Both the position numbers and the translations under genes were made by a program. From Phytopseudomonas punonensis (GTDB lineage Bacteria > Pseudomonadota > Gammaproteobacteria > Pseudomonadales > Pseudomonadaceae): a stretch of 64,000 nucleotides of DNA. Numbering within the stretch: position 1 is the stretch's first letter; each line of letters opens with the position of its first letter. The notes beneath the pieces were generated by a model, which had not been told where the DNA came from, made no database searches, and saw only the letters and a program-made list of their open reading frames with translations. The stretch spans positions 64,115 to 128,114 of the forward strand of contig NZ_FRBQ01000001.1 in NCBI RefSeq assembly GCF_900142655.1. Direction: 5' to 3'. Positions 44,672 to 55,421 of this stretch are shown in pieces.

Positions 44672-44698
44672 GAACTTCGCTGGCTCATGCCACTCAGA
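44672..44698 (+). promoter_or_regulatory. AlgU (sigma-22)-like promoter
   Basis: GAACTT (44672-44677) and TCAGA (44694-44698) are separated by 16 bases, close to the GAACTT-N16-TCTGA pattern of AlgU/RpoE promoters. Just upstream is a TATAAAT, which could be a separate sigma-70 -10 element. No plus-strand gene follows before the terminator at 44723. Confidence 0.4.
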
Positions 44699-44703
44699 AA
44701 TTA

Positions 44704-44750
44704 CGCATCGATTGATTTCTCCGGGCGCATGAAGCGCCCATTTTTTTGCC
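44704..44750 (+). ncRNA. candidate small RNA or orphan short transcript
   Basis: The stretch between the sigma-22-like promoter and the strong plus-strand terminator would give a transcript of only about 45 nt, or about 80 nt if the upstream TATAAAT promoter is used. No plus-strand gene in the preceding 360 bases explains that terminator: nrtD ends at 44337 and the gene between is on the other strand. The nature of the RNA is unknown. Confidence 0.3.
44723..44747 (+). terminator. orphan intrinsic terminator
   Basis: GGGCGC and GCGCCC arms around ATGAA, followed by A and seven T residues. It is oriented for the plus strand, with no gene directly upstream. Confidence 0.85.
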
Positions 44751-44803
44751 TGAAATTCAGCGTTTCCGGGCCGCCCAGGCCGCAGCTGATAGAGCGCAGG
44801 CAT

Positions 44804-44828
44804 AAAAAAACCGGGAATCTCCCGGTTC
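44804..44828 (-). terminator. intrinsic terminator of dcd
   Basis: An inverted repeat AACCGGGA / TCCCGGTT is followed on the minus strand by seven T residues, 26 bases past the dcd stop. Confidence 0.88.
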
Positions 44829-44853
44829 TTTCCTCAGCGAACCAGTGTGGCCA

Positions 44854-45420
<567 letters not shown>

Positions 45421-45747
45421 GGCGGGGCCTTCCTGAAAGTCTTTGCGGTGAAAAGTGCTCGCATCTTACCGGGCTGCAGAGCCGCGTTCAAAGCCTCTTG
45501 ACGGGCCGTTGCGATGCGTTCGGCAGGGGGCCGATGCAAGTAAATCGCAAAAAGACTGACAGAGCATTCGCACTTCGCGAAAAAAGCGGGTATGGTGATC
45601 CCACTGTGCTGCATGTGTCACCGCGAATCGCTACATGATGCCTAGATTTCGATCCAAACATCGTCCGACTCCTAGTACTCGTTGCACTCAGTCCCGGCCT
45701 GGTTTTATCCAGGGCTGTTAATTTATTTAGTTCTTAGGAGACATCAC
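45421..45747. other. intergenic region with cold-shock 5' untranslated region
   Basis: A 327-base gap between the divergent dcd and cold-shock genes. The last part before the cold-shock start should be a long 5' untranslated region. It contains a small hairpin CCTGG-TTTTAT-CCAGG (45698-45713), then an AT-rich stretch (45718-45734) and the ribosome-binding site TTAGGAG. Long structured leaders are usual for cold-shock mRNAs. The exact promoters could not be assigned. Confidence 0.5.
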
Positions 45748-45957
45748 ATGTCCAATCGTCAGACTGGCACCGTTAAGTGGTTCAACGATGAGAAAGGCTA
45801 CGGCTTCATCACCCCGCAATCCGGTGACGACCTGTTCGTACACTTCAAAGCTATCCAGAGCGATGGCTTCAAGAGCCTGAAAGAAGGCCAACAAGTGACT
45901 TTCGTGGCCACCCGTGGTCAGAAAGGCATGCAAGCAGAAGAAGTTCAGGTTGTATAA
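45748..45957 (+). CDS. cold-shock protein (CspA family)
   Basis: A 69-residue single-domain cold-shock protein that binds single-stranded nucleic acid and melts RNA structure. Both RNA-binding motifs are present: KGYGFITP (RNP1) and LFVHF (RNP2), in the order [25 protein letters not shown] lies seven bases before the ATG. A strong terminator follows. Confidence 0.96.
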   Translation: MSNRQTGTVKWFNDEKGYGFITPQSGDDLFVHFKAIQSDGFKSLKEGQQVTFVATRGQKGMQAEEVQVV

Positions 45958-45974
45958 CCTGCTTTAACTGTTAG

Positions 45975-46002
45975 AAAAAACCCCGCTTCGGCGGGGTTTT
46001 TT
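45975..46002 (+). terminator. intrinsic terminator of the cold-shock gene
   Basis: AAAAAACCCCGC and GCGGGGTTTTTT (12-bp perfect arms) around a TTCG tetraloop. Confidence 0.93.
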
Positions 46003-46072
46003 ATGCCTGTGATTTGTGCCTGCCGCTTAGTTGCCTGAGCCGTGCGCCCGCTTTGCGAGCGCACGTTGACGA

Positions 46073-47161
46073 TCAATCGTCGGCAATCACGATATTCGGC
46101 ATAGCCTGCGTGGTACTCGACGCGATACGCGCGCCGACCAGGCGGGCGACCTGCTGATAGAGCATGGCGATCTGGCTTTCCGGGTCGGCGATGGCCGTTG
46201 GCTTGCCGCCATCGGCCTGCATGCGAATGGCCATCGACAGTGGCATCGAGGCCAGCAGGTCGACACCGAATTGCGCGGCCAGCTTCTCGCCACCGCCCTC
46301 ACCGAACAGATGCTCGGCATGCCCACAGCTGGAGCAGATGTGCACGGCCATGTTTTCCACTACGCCAAGCACCGGAATGTTCACCTTGCGGAACATTTCC
46401 ACGCCTTTCTTGGCATCGAGCAGCGCAAGATCCTGCGGCGTGGTGACGATCACCGCACCAGCCACCGGGACTTTCTGCGCCAGGGTCAGGTGGATATCGC
46501 CGGTGCCCGGCGGCATATCGATGATCAGGTAATCGAGATCGTCCCAGGCAGTCTGGGTGACCAGCTGGATAAGCGCACCGGAAACCATCGGGCCACGCCA
46601 GACCACCGGGGTGTTCTCGTCTGTCAGAAAGGCCATCGACATCACCTGAACGCCATGGGCTTGCAGTGGCACGAACCACTTCTGCTCGCGCACCTGCGGC
46701 CGCGTGCCTTCGGCAATGCCGAACATGATGCCCTGACTGGGGCCGTAGATGTCCGCATCGAGAATGCCCACCCGAGCGCCTTCACGGGCCAGGGCCAGGG
46801 CCAGGTTGGCGGCAGTGGTGGACTTGCCAACACCGCCCTTGCCGGAGGCCACGGCGATCACGTTCTTGACGTTGGCCAGCGCCGGCACCTGGGCCTGCGC
46901 CTTGTGCGCGGCAATCACGCAATTCACCTCGACAGTGGCGCTGCGCACTCCTTCGAGGTTCTCGATGGCCAGTTGCAGCATCTGCGCCCAGCCCTGCTTG
47001 AACTGTGCAGCGGCATAGCCCAGTTCCAGCTTGACGCTGACCTGACCGCCCTGCACGTCGATGGTGCGCACGCAGCCAGCGCTGAGCGGATCCTGGTCGA
47101 GATGGGGGTCGGTGTACTGGCGCAATACGGCTTCGACCGCAGCGCGGATATCAGCGCTCAT
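46073..47161 (-). CDS. apbC: Mrp/NBP35-type iron-sulfur cluster carrier ATPase
   Basis: A 362-residue P-loop protein that carries and transfers Fe-S clusters. The N-terminal domain (about 1-90) is DUF59/MIP18-like. The deviant Walker A is ASGKGGVGKSTTAANLA (about 105-121), and the cluster-binding CxxC is ICSSCGHAEHLFGEGGG. MPPGTGDIHLTLAQ is the conserved switch region. It is unrelated to the Mrp antiporter despite the shared name. It diverges from metG, with an OmpA-like lipoprotein gene between. Confidence 0.95.
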   Translation of the reverse strand: MSADIRAAVEAVLRQYTDPHLDQDPLSAGCVRTIDVQGGQVSVKLELGYAAAQFKQGWAQMLQLAIENLEGVRSATVEVNCVIAAHKAQAQVPALANVKNVIAVASGKGGVGKSTTAANLALALAREGARVGILDADIYGPSQGIMFGIAEGTRPQVREQKWFVPLQAHGVQVMSMAFLTDENTPVVWRGPMVSGALIQLVTQTAWDDLDYLIIDMPPGTGDIHLTLAQKVPVAGAVIVTTPQDLALLDAKKGVEMFRKVNIPVLGVVENMAVHICSSCGHAEHLFGEGGGEKLAAQFGVDLLASMPLSMAIRMQADGGKPTAIADPESQIAMLYQQVARLVGARIASSTTQAMPNIVIADD

Positions 47162-47256
47162 GCTTGGCTCCGGAAATGACAGGAAAGGCGCCTATCCTAC
47201 CCGAGCTGTTTGGCTGATGCAGGCTGGCGGCCACCTGAGCCGCCAGCACGCAAAAC

Positions 47257-47949
47257 TCACTGCACGGGCTGGCCCGGCAGTGGCTTGAGATTTACCTCGA
47301 CGCGGCGGTTCTGCGCACGCCCCTCGGCGGAGGCGTTGTCGGCAATCGGATTGTCCGGGCCGGCACCGCGATTGGACAGGCGCGAGCCGTCGATGCCCTG
47401 GGCGGTCAGGTAGCTCGTCACACTCTGCGCACGGCGCTCGGACAGCGCCATGTTGTGCTGGCGCGAGCCGGTGCTGTCGGTGTAGCCGACGATCTCGATG
47501 CTGTTGTTCTGGAACTGCTTAAACGAGGTGGCCAGGTTGTTCAGCGGCGCATAGAAGCTCGGTGCGATGTCCGCCGAGTCGGTGGCGAAGGTGATGTTGC
47601 CCGGCATGATCAGCTTGATGTCGTCACCCTGGCGCTGCACTTCCACGCCGGTGCCTTCCATGCTGCGCCGCAGCTCGGCCTCCTGACGATCGGCGTAATA
47701 GCCGTAGCCGGCACCCGCCGCCCCGGCCAGCACTGCACCGATGGCCGCGCCCTTGCCACGGTCGTTATGGCTGATCGCTGCGCCGACAGCCGCGCCGGCA
47801 AGCGCTGCCAAGCCGCCGTAGGTCGCGGTACGGTGACCACTGCCGCCGGGCGCCCCACCATCGACATTGTCATAAGGATTGCTGGAGGCACAGCCAACCA
47901 GCAGGGCCAGCGCAGTGGCACAGGCGAGCGGACGTAGAATTGCACGCAT
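47257..47949 (-). CDS. OmpA-family lipoprotein with glycine zipper (YiaD-like)
   Basis: A 230-residue protein. The lipobox LLVGC sets the lipidated cysteine at residue 20. Residues about 42-88 hold two glycine-zipper helices (GGLAALAGAAVGAAIS, GAVLAGAAGAGYGYY). The OmpA domain (about 120-225) has VGYTDSTGSRQHNMALSERRA and NRRVEVNLKP. The arrangement matches YiaD-type outer-membrane proteins. It resembles the protein whose last residues are encoded at the right edge of the window. Confidence 0.9.
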   Translation of the reverse strand: MRAILRPLACATALALLVGCASSNPYDNVDGGAPGGSGHRTATYGGLAALAGAAVGAAISHNDRGKGAAIGAVLAGAAGAGYGYYADRQEAELRRSMEGTGVEVQRQGDDIKLIMPGNITFATDSADIAPSFYAPLNNLATSFKQFQNNSIEIVGYTDSTGSRQHNMALSERRAQSVTSYLTAQGIDGSRLSNRGAGPDNPIADNASAEGRAQNRRVEVNLKPLPGQPVQ

Positions 47950-48102
47950 GGTTCATCTCCTGGAGGGAGAGCGGAAGGTAATCCTTGGAACCCGCTCACG
48001 CCTGTAAATTCAAGCCGATAGCCGCTGAATTTGCCCGCTGGCCGGAACGCGCCCGGTTACTTTATAGTGACCGACCACCCGCCAACCGATGACTGCCTGA
48101 CA

Positions 48103-50151
48103 ATGTCCCAAGCTCGCCAGATTCTCGTTACCAGCGCCCTACCCTATGCCAACGGTTCGATCCACCTTGGCCATATGCTCGAGTACATCCAGACCGACAT
48201 GTGGGTGCGTTTCCAGAAGCTGCGCGGCAACCAGGCCATCTACGTGTGCGCCGACGATGCTCACGGCTCGGCGATCATGCTGCGCGCGGAGAAGGAAGGC
48301 ATTACCCCAGAGCAGTTGATCGATGGCGTCAAGGCCGAGCACAGCAGCGACTTCGCCGACTTTCTGGTGGACTTCGACAATTTCCACTCCACCCACTCGC
48401 CAGAAAACCGCGAGCTGTCGGAGTCGATCTACAAGGCGCTGCGTGACAACGGCCACATCGCCACGCGTTCGGTGACCCAGTATTTCGACCCGGAAAAAGG
48501 CATGTTCCTGGCCGACCGCTTCATCAAGGGTACCTGCCCGAAATGCGCGACGCCGGACCAGTACGGCGACAACTGCGAGAAATGTGGCGCCACCTACGAG
48601 CCTACCGAGCTGAAAGACCCGCGTTCGGCGATTTCCGGTGCGGTGCCGGTGCTCAAGGACTCCAAGCACTTCTTCTTCAAGCTGCCGCAATTCCAGGAGA
48701 TGCTCCAGCAGTGGACGCGCAGCGGCACCCTGCAGGAATCGATGGCCAACAAGCTCGCCGAATGGCTCGATGGCGGCCTGCACGAGTGGGACATCAGCCG
48801 TGATGCGCCCTACTTCGGTTTCGAGATTCCCGACGAGCCGGGCAAGTACTTCTACGTCTGGCTGGATGCGCCGATCGGCTACATGGCCAGCTTCAAGAAC
48901 CTCTGCGCACGCCGCCCGGAGCTGGACTTCGATGCGTTCTGGAACAAGGACTCCAAGGCCGAGGTGTACCACTTCATCGGCAAGGACATCGTCAACTTCC
49001 ACGCCCTGTTCTGGCCGGCCATGCTCGAAGGCGCCGGCTACCGCAAGCCGACCGCCATCAACGTGCATGGCTACCTGACCGTCAACGGCCAGAAGATGTC
49101 CAAGTCGCGTGGCACCTTCATCAAGGCGCGCACCTATCTGGATCACCTGAATCCCGAATACCTGCGCTACTACTACGCCGCCAAGCTCGGTCGCGGCGTC
49201 GATGACCTCGACCTGAACCTCGAGGACTTCATCCAGAAGGTCAACTCGGACCTGGTCGGCAAGGTGGTCAACATCGCCAGCCGCTGCGCCGGTTTCATCC
49301 ACAAGGGCAATGCCGGTGTGCTGGTTGCCGCCAACCCGGAACCCGAGCTGTGGAATGCCTTCCAGAGCGCCGCGCCAGGCATCGCCGAAGCCTACGAGAG
49401 CCGCGACTTCGCCCGCGCCATGCGTGAAATCATGGCCCTGGCCGACCGCGCCAACGCCTGGATCGCCGACAAGGCGCCCTGGTCGCTGGCCAAGCAGGAA
49501 GGCAAGGCCGACGAGGTGCAGGCGATCTGCGCCTTGGGCGTCAACCTGTTCCGCCAACTGGTGATCTTCCTCAAGCCGGTACTGCCGAACCTGGCCCGCG
49601 ATGCCGAGGCCTTCCTCAATGTCGCGCCGCTGGAGTGGAAGGACCTGACCACACTGCTCGCCGATCATCAGCTCAACCCGTTCACCCCGCTGCTCAGCCG
49701 CATCGAGCCGGCCAAGGTGCAAGCCATGGTCGAAGCCTCCAAGGAAGACCTGGCAGCCGCCGAAGCCCCCAAGGAGGACGCTCCCCGAGGTAATGGCGAA
49801 CTGAAAAAGGATCCGCTGGCCGCGGAGATCGCCTTCGACGCCTTCGCTGCCGTCGACCTGCGCATCGCGCTGATCGAAAAATGCGAGTTTGTCGAAGGTG
49901 CCGACAAGCTGCTGCGCCTGACTCTGGATATCGGCGACGAGAAGCGCAACGTGTTCAGTGGCATCAAGAGCGCCTACCCGGACCCCAGCAAGCTGGAGGG
50001 CCGCCTGACGCTGTACGTGGCCAACCTGGCAGCACGCAAGATGAAGTTTGGCGTGTCCGAAGGCATGGTGCTGGCGGCCGGCCCTGGCGGCGAAGAAATC
50101 TACCTGCTCAGCCCCGACAGCGGTGCCAAGCCGGGTCAACGCGTCAAGTAA
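48103..50151 (+). CDS. metG: methionyl-tRNA synthetase
   Basis: A 682-residue class I synthetase. The HIGH-type motif is HLGH in [16 protein letters not shown]. The zinc-binding knuckle has [17 protein letters not shown], and the KMSKS loop is KMSKSRGTF. The C-terminal about 110 residues are the tRNA-binding OB-fold ([20 protein letters not shown]), joined by a basic/acidic linker. The ATG at 48103 begins the conserved N-terminus; 24 extra codons upstream are not conserved-looking. It diverges from the OmpA-like lipoprotein gene. Confidence 0.97.
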   Translation: MSQARQILVTSALPYANGSIHLGHMLEYIQTDMWVRFQKLRGNQAIYVCADDAHGSAIMLRAEKEGITPEQLIDGVKAEHSSDFADFLVDFDNFHSTHSPENRELSESIYKALRDNGHIATRSVTQYFDPEKGMFLADRFIKGTCPKCATPDQYGDNCEKCGATYEPTELKDPRSAISGAVPVLKDSKHFFFKLPQFQEMLQQWTRSGTLQESMANKLAEWLDGGLHEWDISRDAPYFGFEIPDEPGKYFYVWLDAPIGYMASFKNLCARRPELDFDAFWNKDSKAEVYHFIGKDIVNFHALFWPAMLEGAGYRKPTAINVHGYLTVNGQKMSKSRGTFIKARTYLDHLNPEYLRYYYAAKLGRGVDDLDLNLEDFIQKVNSDLVGKVVNIASRCAGFIHKGNAGVLVAANPEPELWNAFQSAAPGIAEAYESRDFARAMREIMALADRANAWIADKAPWSLAKQEGKADEVQAICALGVNLFRQLVIFLKPVLPNLARDAEAFLNVAPLEWKDLTTLLADHQLNPFTPLLSRIEPAKVQAMVEASKEDLAAAEAPKEDAPRGNGELKKDPLAAEIAFDAFAAVDLRIALIEKCEFVEGADKLLRLTLDIGDEKRNVFSGIKSAYPDPSKLEGRLTLYVANLAARKMKFGVSEGMVLAAGPGGEEIYLLSPDSGAKPGQRVK

Positions 50152-50167
50152 CCGATCTGGAGCAAGG

Positions 50168-50971
50168 ATGCTTATCCAAAGAACCTGGTTTCTCGCCACT
50201 GCCCTGGCCCTGCTGACCCTGGTCGGCTGCTCGCCGTCTGGGGACGGTCGCGCACCGGCAGGTGCAGCGCTGCAGGGTGAAATGGCGCAACCGGGCGCCT
50301 TTCTCGCCTACGAACACAGCGTCGGTATTCGCCTGCCGGTCGAGCAGGTCGAGCCACGCCTGGCAGCGGTACGTGACGCGTGCAGCAGCCAGCGTTTCGG
50401 CCAATGCGACCTGCTGGCCATCGAGCAGAGCCAAGGCCATTACCAGGCGGCCAGCATCACCGTGCGCATCGCGCCGGCGGGTGTCGAACCGCTGGTAGGT
50501 TTTGCGGGTGAAGGCGGCGAGCTGCAGAGCCGCCATACCCGCGCCGAGGACCTGGCTCAGGCAGTCAGCGATACCGAACAGCAGCGCCAACGCCTGGAGC
50601 GCCAGCAGAAAACCCTGCTGCTCTATCAGGCACGCACAGACCTGAGCGTCAGCGACATGCTCGCTCTGGCCCACGAACTGGCCGAGGTAGAGGTGCAACT
50701 GGCAGGCAATGCCCAGCAGTCGGCACAGCAGCAACGTCGCCTGACCACCAACCTGCTGACCATCAGCTTCAGCACCGAAGGCGAACCTGTTGGGCGCCTG
50801 GCGCGTATCGGCGACGCGGCAAGTGGCATGCTCGACAACGCCACCGAGGGCGCCACCGAAGCGCTCAGGCTGCTTGGCTACGGCATCCCCTTCGTGATCA
50901 TTCTGTTCCCGCTCGCCCTGCAGGTTCGCTGGCTGTGGCGTAAAGCGAGCCGCGCACGCATCAAGGCATGA
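50168..50971 (+). CDS. DUF4349-type lipoprotein
   Basis: A 267-residue protein with a lipobox (LLTLVGC, C21) and a C-terminal membrane helix (YGIPFVIILFPLALQVRWLW). The middle contains a long coiled coil (DTEQQRQRLERQQKTLL, then ALAHELAEVEVQLAGNAQQ), which fits DUF4349. Function unknown; envelope location inferred. It starts 16 bases after metG and may be cotranscribed. The gap to the next gene is about 160 bases. Confidence 0.82.
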   Translation: MLIQRTWFLATALALLTLVGCSPSGDGRAPAGAALQGEMAQPGAFLAYEHSVGIRLPVEQVEPRLAAVRDACSSQRFGQCDLLAIEQSQGHYQAASITVRIAPAGVEPLVGFAGEGGELQSRHTRAEDLAQAVSDTEQQRQRLERQQKTLLLYQARTDLSVSDMLALAHELAEVEVQLAGNAQQSAQQQRRLTTNLLTISFSTEGEPVGRLARIGDAASGMLDNATEGATEALRLLGYGIPFVIILFPLALQVRWLWRKASRARIKA

Positions 50972-51134
50972 GTGAGCGCTGACGCGGCCGTGCCGCTGTA
51001 CCGGGCGCGGCCCATGCCGGATAATGCCCGGCTCACGCGCCAGCCAGACCTGCAACAGCGATGATCGACTCCCGCCACTTCACCTGCCCGCACCGCCATG
51101 GGCCGCATCCGTGCCGGCGCGCCTGGGTGCGCCC

Positions 51135-52259
51135 ATGAGGGACGCGCAGCGTATTGCCGCCATCGACGCGCTGCTGCCGCAGACGCAATGCGGCAAGTGC
51201 GGTCATCCGGGCTGCCTGCCCTACGCAGAGGGCATCGCCGCAGGTGAGGTGATCAACAAGTGCCCGCCCGGCGGTACGGCGACCCTCCATGCCCTGGCTG
51301 ATCTGTTGAAGGTACCTGAGCTGCTCCTGGCACTGCCGGCGACGCCGCCCCAGGTGGCGGTGATCCGCGAGGCCGAGTGCATCGGCTGCACCAAGTGCAT
51401 CCAGGCCTGCCCGGTGGACGCCATCGTTGGCGCGGCCAAGCTGATGCATACGGTGATCAACGATGAATGCACGGGCTGCGAGTTGTGCATCGCCCCTTGC
51501 CCGGTGGACTGCATCGACCTGATCACCCTGGCGCCAACCGAGGCCGAAGAGCAACGCGCCCGGGCCGACCAGTTCCGTACCCGCCACCAGAATCGTCTGG
51601 CCCGCCTGGCGCGCAACGATGCCCGTCGCCGCACGGCCCGCCCGGTACGTCCTGCGCCTGTAGAAGCGCCTGCTGTCGCGCCCCTGCAGCCCCACGGCGC
51701 TACCTCGCTGAAACAGGCGAAGATCGACGCCGCCATGAGCCGGGCCCGGCTGCAGAAGGCCTTGAAAGCCTTTGGTGATACGCCGGATGACAGCCAGCGC
51801 CAGCAACTGGCGGCCCTGCAACAGGCCGCCGAGCAGGATCAACGGCGTCTCGCTGAACTGCAGGCAACGTCCGAACAAGCAACCGCGAGCCCGGGCGAGC
51901 AGGCACTCAAGCAGGCCAAGATCGACCTGGCCAGCCACCGCATGGCCCTCAAAGCGGGCGAGCGCCGCGGGCTGGACGAGCAGGCTTTGGCGCCACTGCG
52001 CAGCGCCTACGCGGCCGCCCAACAGGCGCTACACCTGGCCGAAGAGCGCTGTGGCAAGCCCGCTCCAACGCGCTTGCTGGTCGACAAGGCAGGCATCAGC
52101 GCACAATGGCGCGAACTGAAAACTGATCTGGCCTATGCGCGTGCCGAACTGAACAAGCTACAGCGCGCCGAAGCACCCGATGCTGTCATGCTTAACAATG
52201 CCCGAGAGCGTCTTGCAGCCGCCGAACGCCGCCTGCAGGAACACACCAGCGCCAGCTAG
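51135..52259 (+). CDS. rsxB: RnfB/RsxB-like ferredoxin, solitary, with C-terminal coiled-coil extension
   Basis: A 374-residue protein. The N-terminal 4Fe-4S domain has C19-x2-C22-x4-C27-x15-C43 ([15 protein letters not shown]), as in RnfB. Two ferredoxin clusters follow ([30 protein letters not shown]). The hydrophobic anchor normally at the RnfB N-terminus is missing from this start. The last about 220 residues are an alanine/glutamine/arginine-rich, helical extension with two similar units ([19 protein letters not shown] and [19 protein letters not shown]). The other rnf/rsx genes are absent: nth follows directly. Role is probably electron transfer to an unknown partner. Confidence 0.85.
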   Translation: MRDAQRIAAIDALLPQTQCGKCGHPGCLPYAEGIAAGEVINKCPPGGTATLHALADLLKVPELLLALPATPPQVAVIREAECIGCTKCIQACPVDAIVGAAKLMHTVINDECTGCELCIAPCPVDCIDLITLAPTEAEEQRARADQFRTRHQNRLARLARNDARRRTARPVRPAPVEAPAVAPLQPHGATSLKQAKIDAAMSRARLQKALKAFGDTPDDSQRQQLAALQQAAEQDQRRLAELQATSEQATASPGEQALKQAKIDLASHRMALKAGERRGLDEQALAPLRSAYAAAQQALHLAEERCGKPAPTRLLVDKAGISAQWRELKTDLAYARAELNKLQRAEAPDAVMLNNARERLAAAERRLQEHTSAS

Positions 52260-52288
52260 CGCGCACTGACGAACCCTGATGCCAGACC

Positions 52289-52927
52289 ATGAACGCCGCC
52301 AAACGCCTTGAAATCTTCCGCCGTCTGCACGAAGACAACCCCGAGCCAAAGACCGAGCTGGCCTACAGCACACCGTTCGAGTTGCTGATCGCCGTCATTC
52401 TTTCTGCGCAGGCGACCGACGTCGGTGTCAACAAGGCCACCGCGAAGCTGTATCCGGTGGCAAACACGCCCGAAGCTATCCTCGCCCTCGGCGTCGACGG
52501 GCTGAGCGAATACATCAAGACCATCGGCCTGTATAACAGCAAGGCCAAGAACGTCATCGAGACCTGCCGCATGCTCGTCGAGCTGCACGGCAGCCAGGTT
52601 CCCGATAACCGTGAAGCACTCGAGGCGCTGCCGGGCGTCGGCCGCAAGACCGCCAATGTGGTGCTCAACACCGCGTTTCGCCAGTTAGCAATGGCGGTCG
52701 ACACGCATATTTTCCGGGTCAGCAACCGCACCGGCATCGCGCCCGGCAAGAATGTCGTCGAGGTCGAGAAGAAACTGCTCAAGTTCGTGCCCAAGGATTT
52801 TCTCCTCGACGCGCACCACTGGTTGATCCTGCACGGGCGCTACGTTTGCCAGGCGCGCAAGCCGCGCTGCGGCAGTTGCCGTATCGAAGACCTGTGCGAA
52901 TACAAACTGAAAACCTCCGACGATTGA
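52289..52927 (+). CDS. nth: endonuclease III (DNA glycosylase/AP lyase)
   Basis: A 212-residue base-excision repair enzyme that removes oxidised pyrimidines. The helix-hairpin-helix with the catalytic lysine is LPGVGRKTANVVL (about 114-126), the catalytic aspartate is in AVDTHIFRVSNR, and the 4Fe-4S cluster has the classical C-x6-C-x2-C-x5-C (CQARKPRCGSCRIEDLC). It follows rsxB by 29 bases and is likely cotranscribed. Confidence 0.97.
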   Translation: MNAAKRLEIFRRLHEDNPEPKTELAYSTPFELLIAVILSAQATDVGVNKATAKLYPVANTPEAILALGVDGLSEYIKTIGLYNSKAKNVIETCRMLVELHGSQVPDNREALEALPGVGRKTANVVLNTAFRQLAMAVDTHIFRVSNRTGIAPGKNVVEVEKKLLKFVPKDFLLDAHHWLILHGRYVCQARKPRCGSCRIEDLCEYKLKTSDD

Positions 52928-53034
52928 GGCTTCATACAGTTCTTGTATGGGCTGATTGAAAAAATCTTTTTTACTCGCCTCACATTTGGCTCTATAAGGT
53001 CGGCAAATGGCCCCTGTAGCCGGGAGTGAAGCGC

Positions 53035-53211
53035 ATGAGCGGCAAAGAAGACCTGGAACTGGAAGACGACTTCGTCAGCGAAGACTCGGACAACAGCGAA
53101 GCACCTGTAGAAGTGGCGAAAACCAACCTGACCAAACGCCGCATCATCGACAATTTTCTCGAGGAGCGACGCCTGCACAAGCAGTTGGCCGAATACGATT
53201 TCGACCTGTAA
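53035..53211 (+). CDS. PA3496-type small conserved protein
   Basis: A 58-residue protein with an acidic first half (DLELEDDFVSEDSDNSEAP) and a basic second half (KRRIIDNFLEERRLHKQLAEYD), ending in FDL. It matches the short family named after PA3496, described in annotation as a putative envelope integrity protein. GGGAG lies 8 bases before the ATG at 53035; an in-frame GTG at 53026 is less likely. It follows nth by about 110 bases. Confidence 0.78.
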   Translation: MSGKEDLELEDDFVSEDSDNSEAPVEVAKTNLTKRRIIDNFLEERRLHKQLAEYDFDL

Positions 53212-53234
53212 CAGGCAGCGCGATCACCGCCGAA

Positions 53235-53270
53235 CGAAGAAGCCCGTATCGATCGATACGGGCTTCTTCG
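53235..53270. terminator. perfect 36-bp palindrome, probable transcription stop
   Basis: CGAAGAAGCCCGTATCGA is followed immediately by its exact complement. As RNA it folds into a long hairpin with a tiny loop. It lies 24 bases after the PA3496-like gene. There is no U-run other than TTCTTC within the arm. Confidence 0.6.
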
Positions 53271-53299
53271 TCCAAGGCCTTGGTAAGCCTTGTGACTTA

Positions 53300-53439
53300 G
53301 AACCTGTTCACGATCTAGCGAGCTAGAGCGATACAAGGCAAAAACAAGCGAGGAAGCGGAGTTTACGAGTGGTAAATGAGCATTCCGAGCTTGTTTTTAA
53401 CGCAGGAGCGCCGACGCGCAGCAGATCGTGAACAGGTTC
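53300..53439. mobile_element. 140-bp MITE with 17-bp inverted repeats and TTA target duplication
   Basis: The left end GAACCTGTTCACGATCT (53300-53316) is repeated as its exact complement at 53423-53439. TTA flanks both sides (53297-53299 and 53440-53442). The interior has no coding capacity, although CAAAAACAAGC and GCTTGTTTTT segments also pair, giving a near full-length hairpin. The right-hand TTA is the trxB stop codon (TAA on the minus strand). TNA duplications are typical of the IS1031-type branch of the IS5 family, the probable source of transposase. A diverged relative lies at 1208-1445. Confidence 0.8.
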
Positions 53440-54555
<1,116 letters not shown>

Positions 54556-54614
54556 TCACCGGGACGGCAAAATGGGTAAGGTCGCGCCACGTTCACTGAT
54601 TGGAGACACCCTCG

Positions 54615-55382
54615 ATGCGCGCTCCTGTGCTGTCCGGTCCGCAATACCTCGGCGAAGGCCTGAAGCTGGTGATGAGCCCCGGCCTGCGCCTGTTCGTGCT
54701 GCTGCCGCTGGCGATCAACCTGATCCTGTTCAGCATGATGATCGGCTTAGCCGTGCAGCAGTTCAGCGGCTGGGTGGACGCTTTCATGCCGTCGTTACCG
54801 AGCTGGCTGAGCTTTCTGCAGTACATCCTCTGGCCGCTGTTCGTGGTGCTGGTGGTGCTGATGGTGTTCTTCACCTTCACCATGCTGGCCAATATCGTCG
54901 CCGCGCCGTTCAACGGGTTTCTCGCCGAGAAGGTCGAAGTGGTGGTGCGTGGCCAGGACAATTTCCCGCCCTTCAGCTGGGCCGAACTGATCGCCATGGT
55001 GCCGCGCACTCTGGGCCGCGAAGGGCGCAAGCTGGCGTATTTCCTGCCACGGGCACTAGGCCTGCTGATCCTCTCGTTCATCCCGGTGGTCAATTTGATC
55101 GCCGCGCCACTGTGGCTGCTGTTCGGCGTGTGGATGATGGCCATCCAGTACATCGACTACCCCGCCGACAACAACAAGGTCAGTTGGCAGGACATGCTCG
55201 CCTGGCTGCGCGAGAAGCGCTGGCAGTCCCTGGGCTTTGGCGGCATTACTTACGCAGCGCTGCTGGTGCCCTTCGTGAATATCGTGATGATGCCGGCGGC
55301 TGTCGCCGGCGCGACGCTGTTCTGGGTGCGTGAAGGTGGCGTGAGTTCGGGCGCCGGCACTGTCACGCAAACGCCACGCTGA
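54615..55382 (+). CDS. cysZ: sulfate transporter CysZ
   Basis: A 255-residue inner-membrane protein with four to six hydrophobic segments that takes up sulfate for cysteine synthesis. Family blocks are [21 protein letters not shown] at the N-terminus (shortened here), [17 protein letters not shown] and [20 protein letters not shown], and [18 protein letters not shown] lies about nine bases before the ATG at 54615; an in-frame TTG at 54600 is possible. It diverges from trxB. Confidence 0.93.
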   Translation: MRAPVLSGPQYLGEGLKLVMSPGLRLFVLLPLAINLILFSMMIGLAVQQFSGWVDAFMPSLPSWLSFLQYILWPLFVVLVVLMVFFTFTMLANIVAAPFNGFLAEKVEVVVRGQDNFPPFSWAELIAMVPRTLGREGRKLAYFLPRALGLLILSFIPVVNLIAAPLWLLFGVWMMAIQYIDYPADNNKVSWQDMLAWLREKRWQSLGFGGITYAALLVPFVNIVMMPAAVAGATLFWVREGGVSSGAGTVTQTPR

Positions 55383-55421
55383 TGTCACAAACGCTACATG
55401 ACGGCAGCCCAGACTGCTGTC

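Noticed and set aside
44578..44853. tRNA gene in the gap before dcd
   Set aside because: No acceptor stem, T-loop sequence or cloverleaf was found; the two hairpins present are terminators.
46073..47161. mrp-named gene as part of the Mrp antiporter
   Set aside because: The protein is the P-loop Fe-S carrier ApbC/Mrp, unrelated to the Mrp antiporter subunits at 7.7-13.5 kb.
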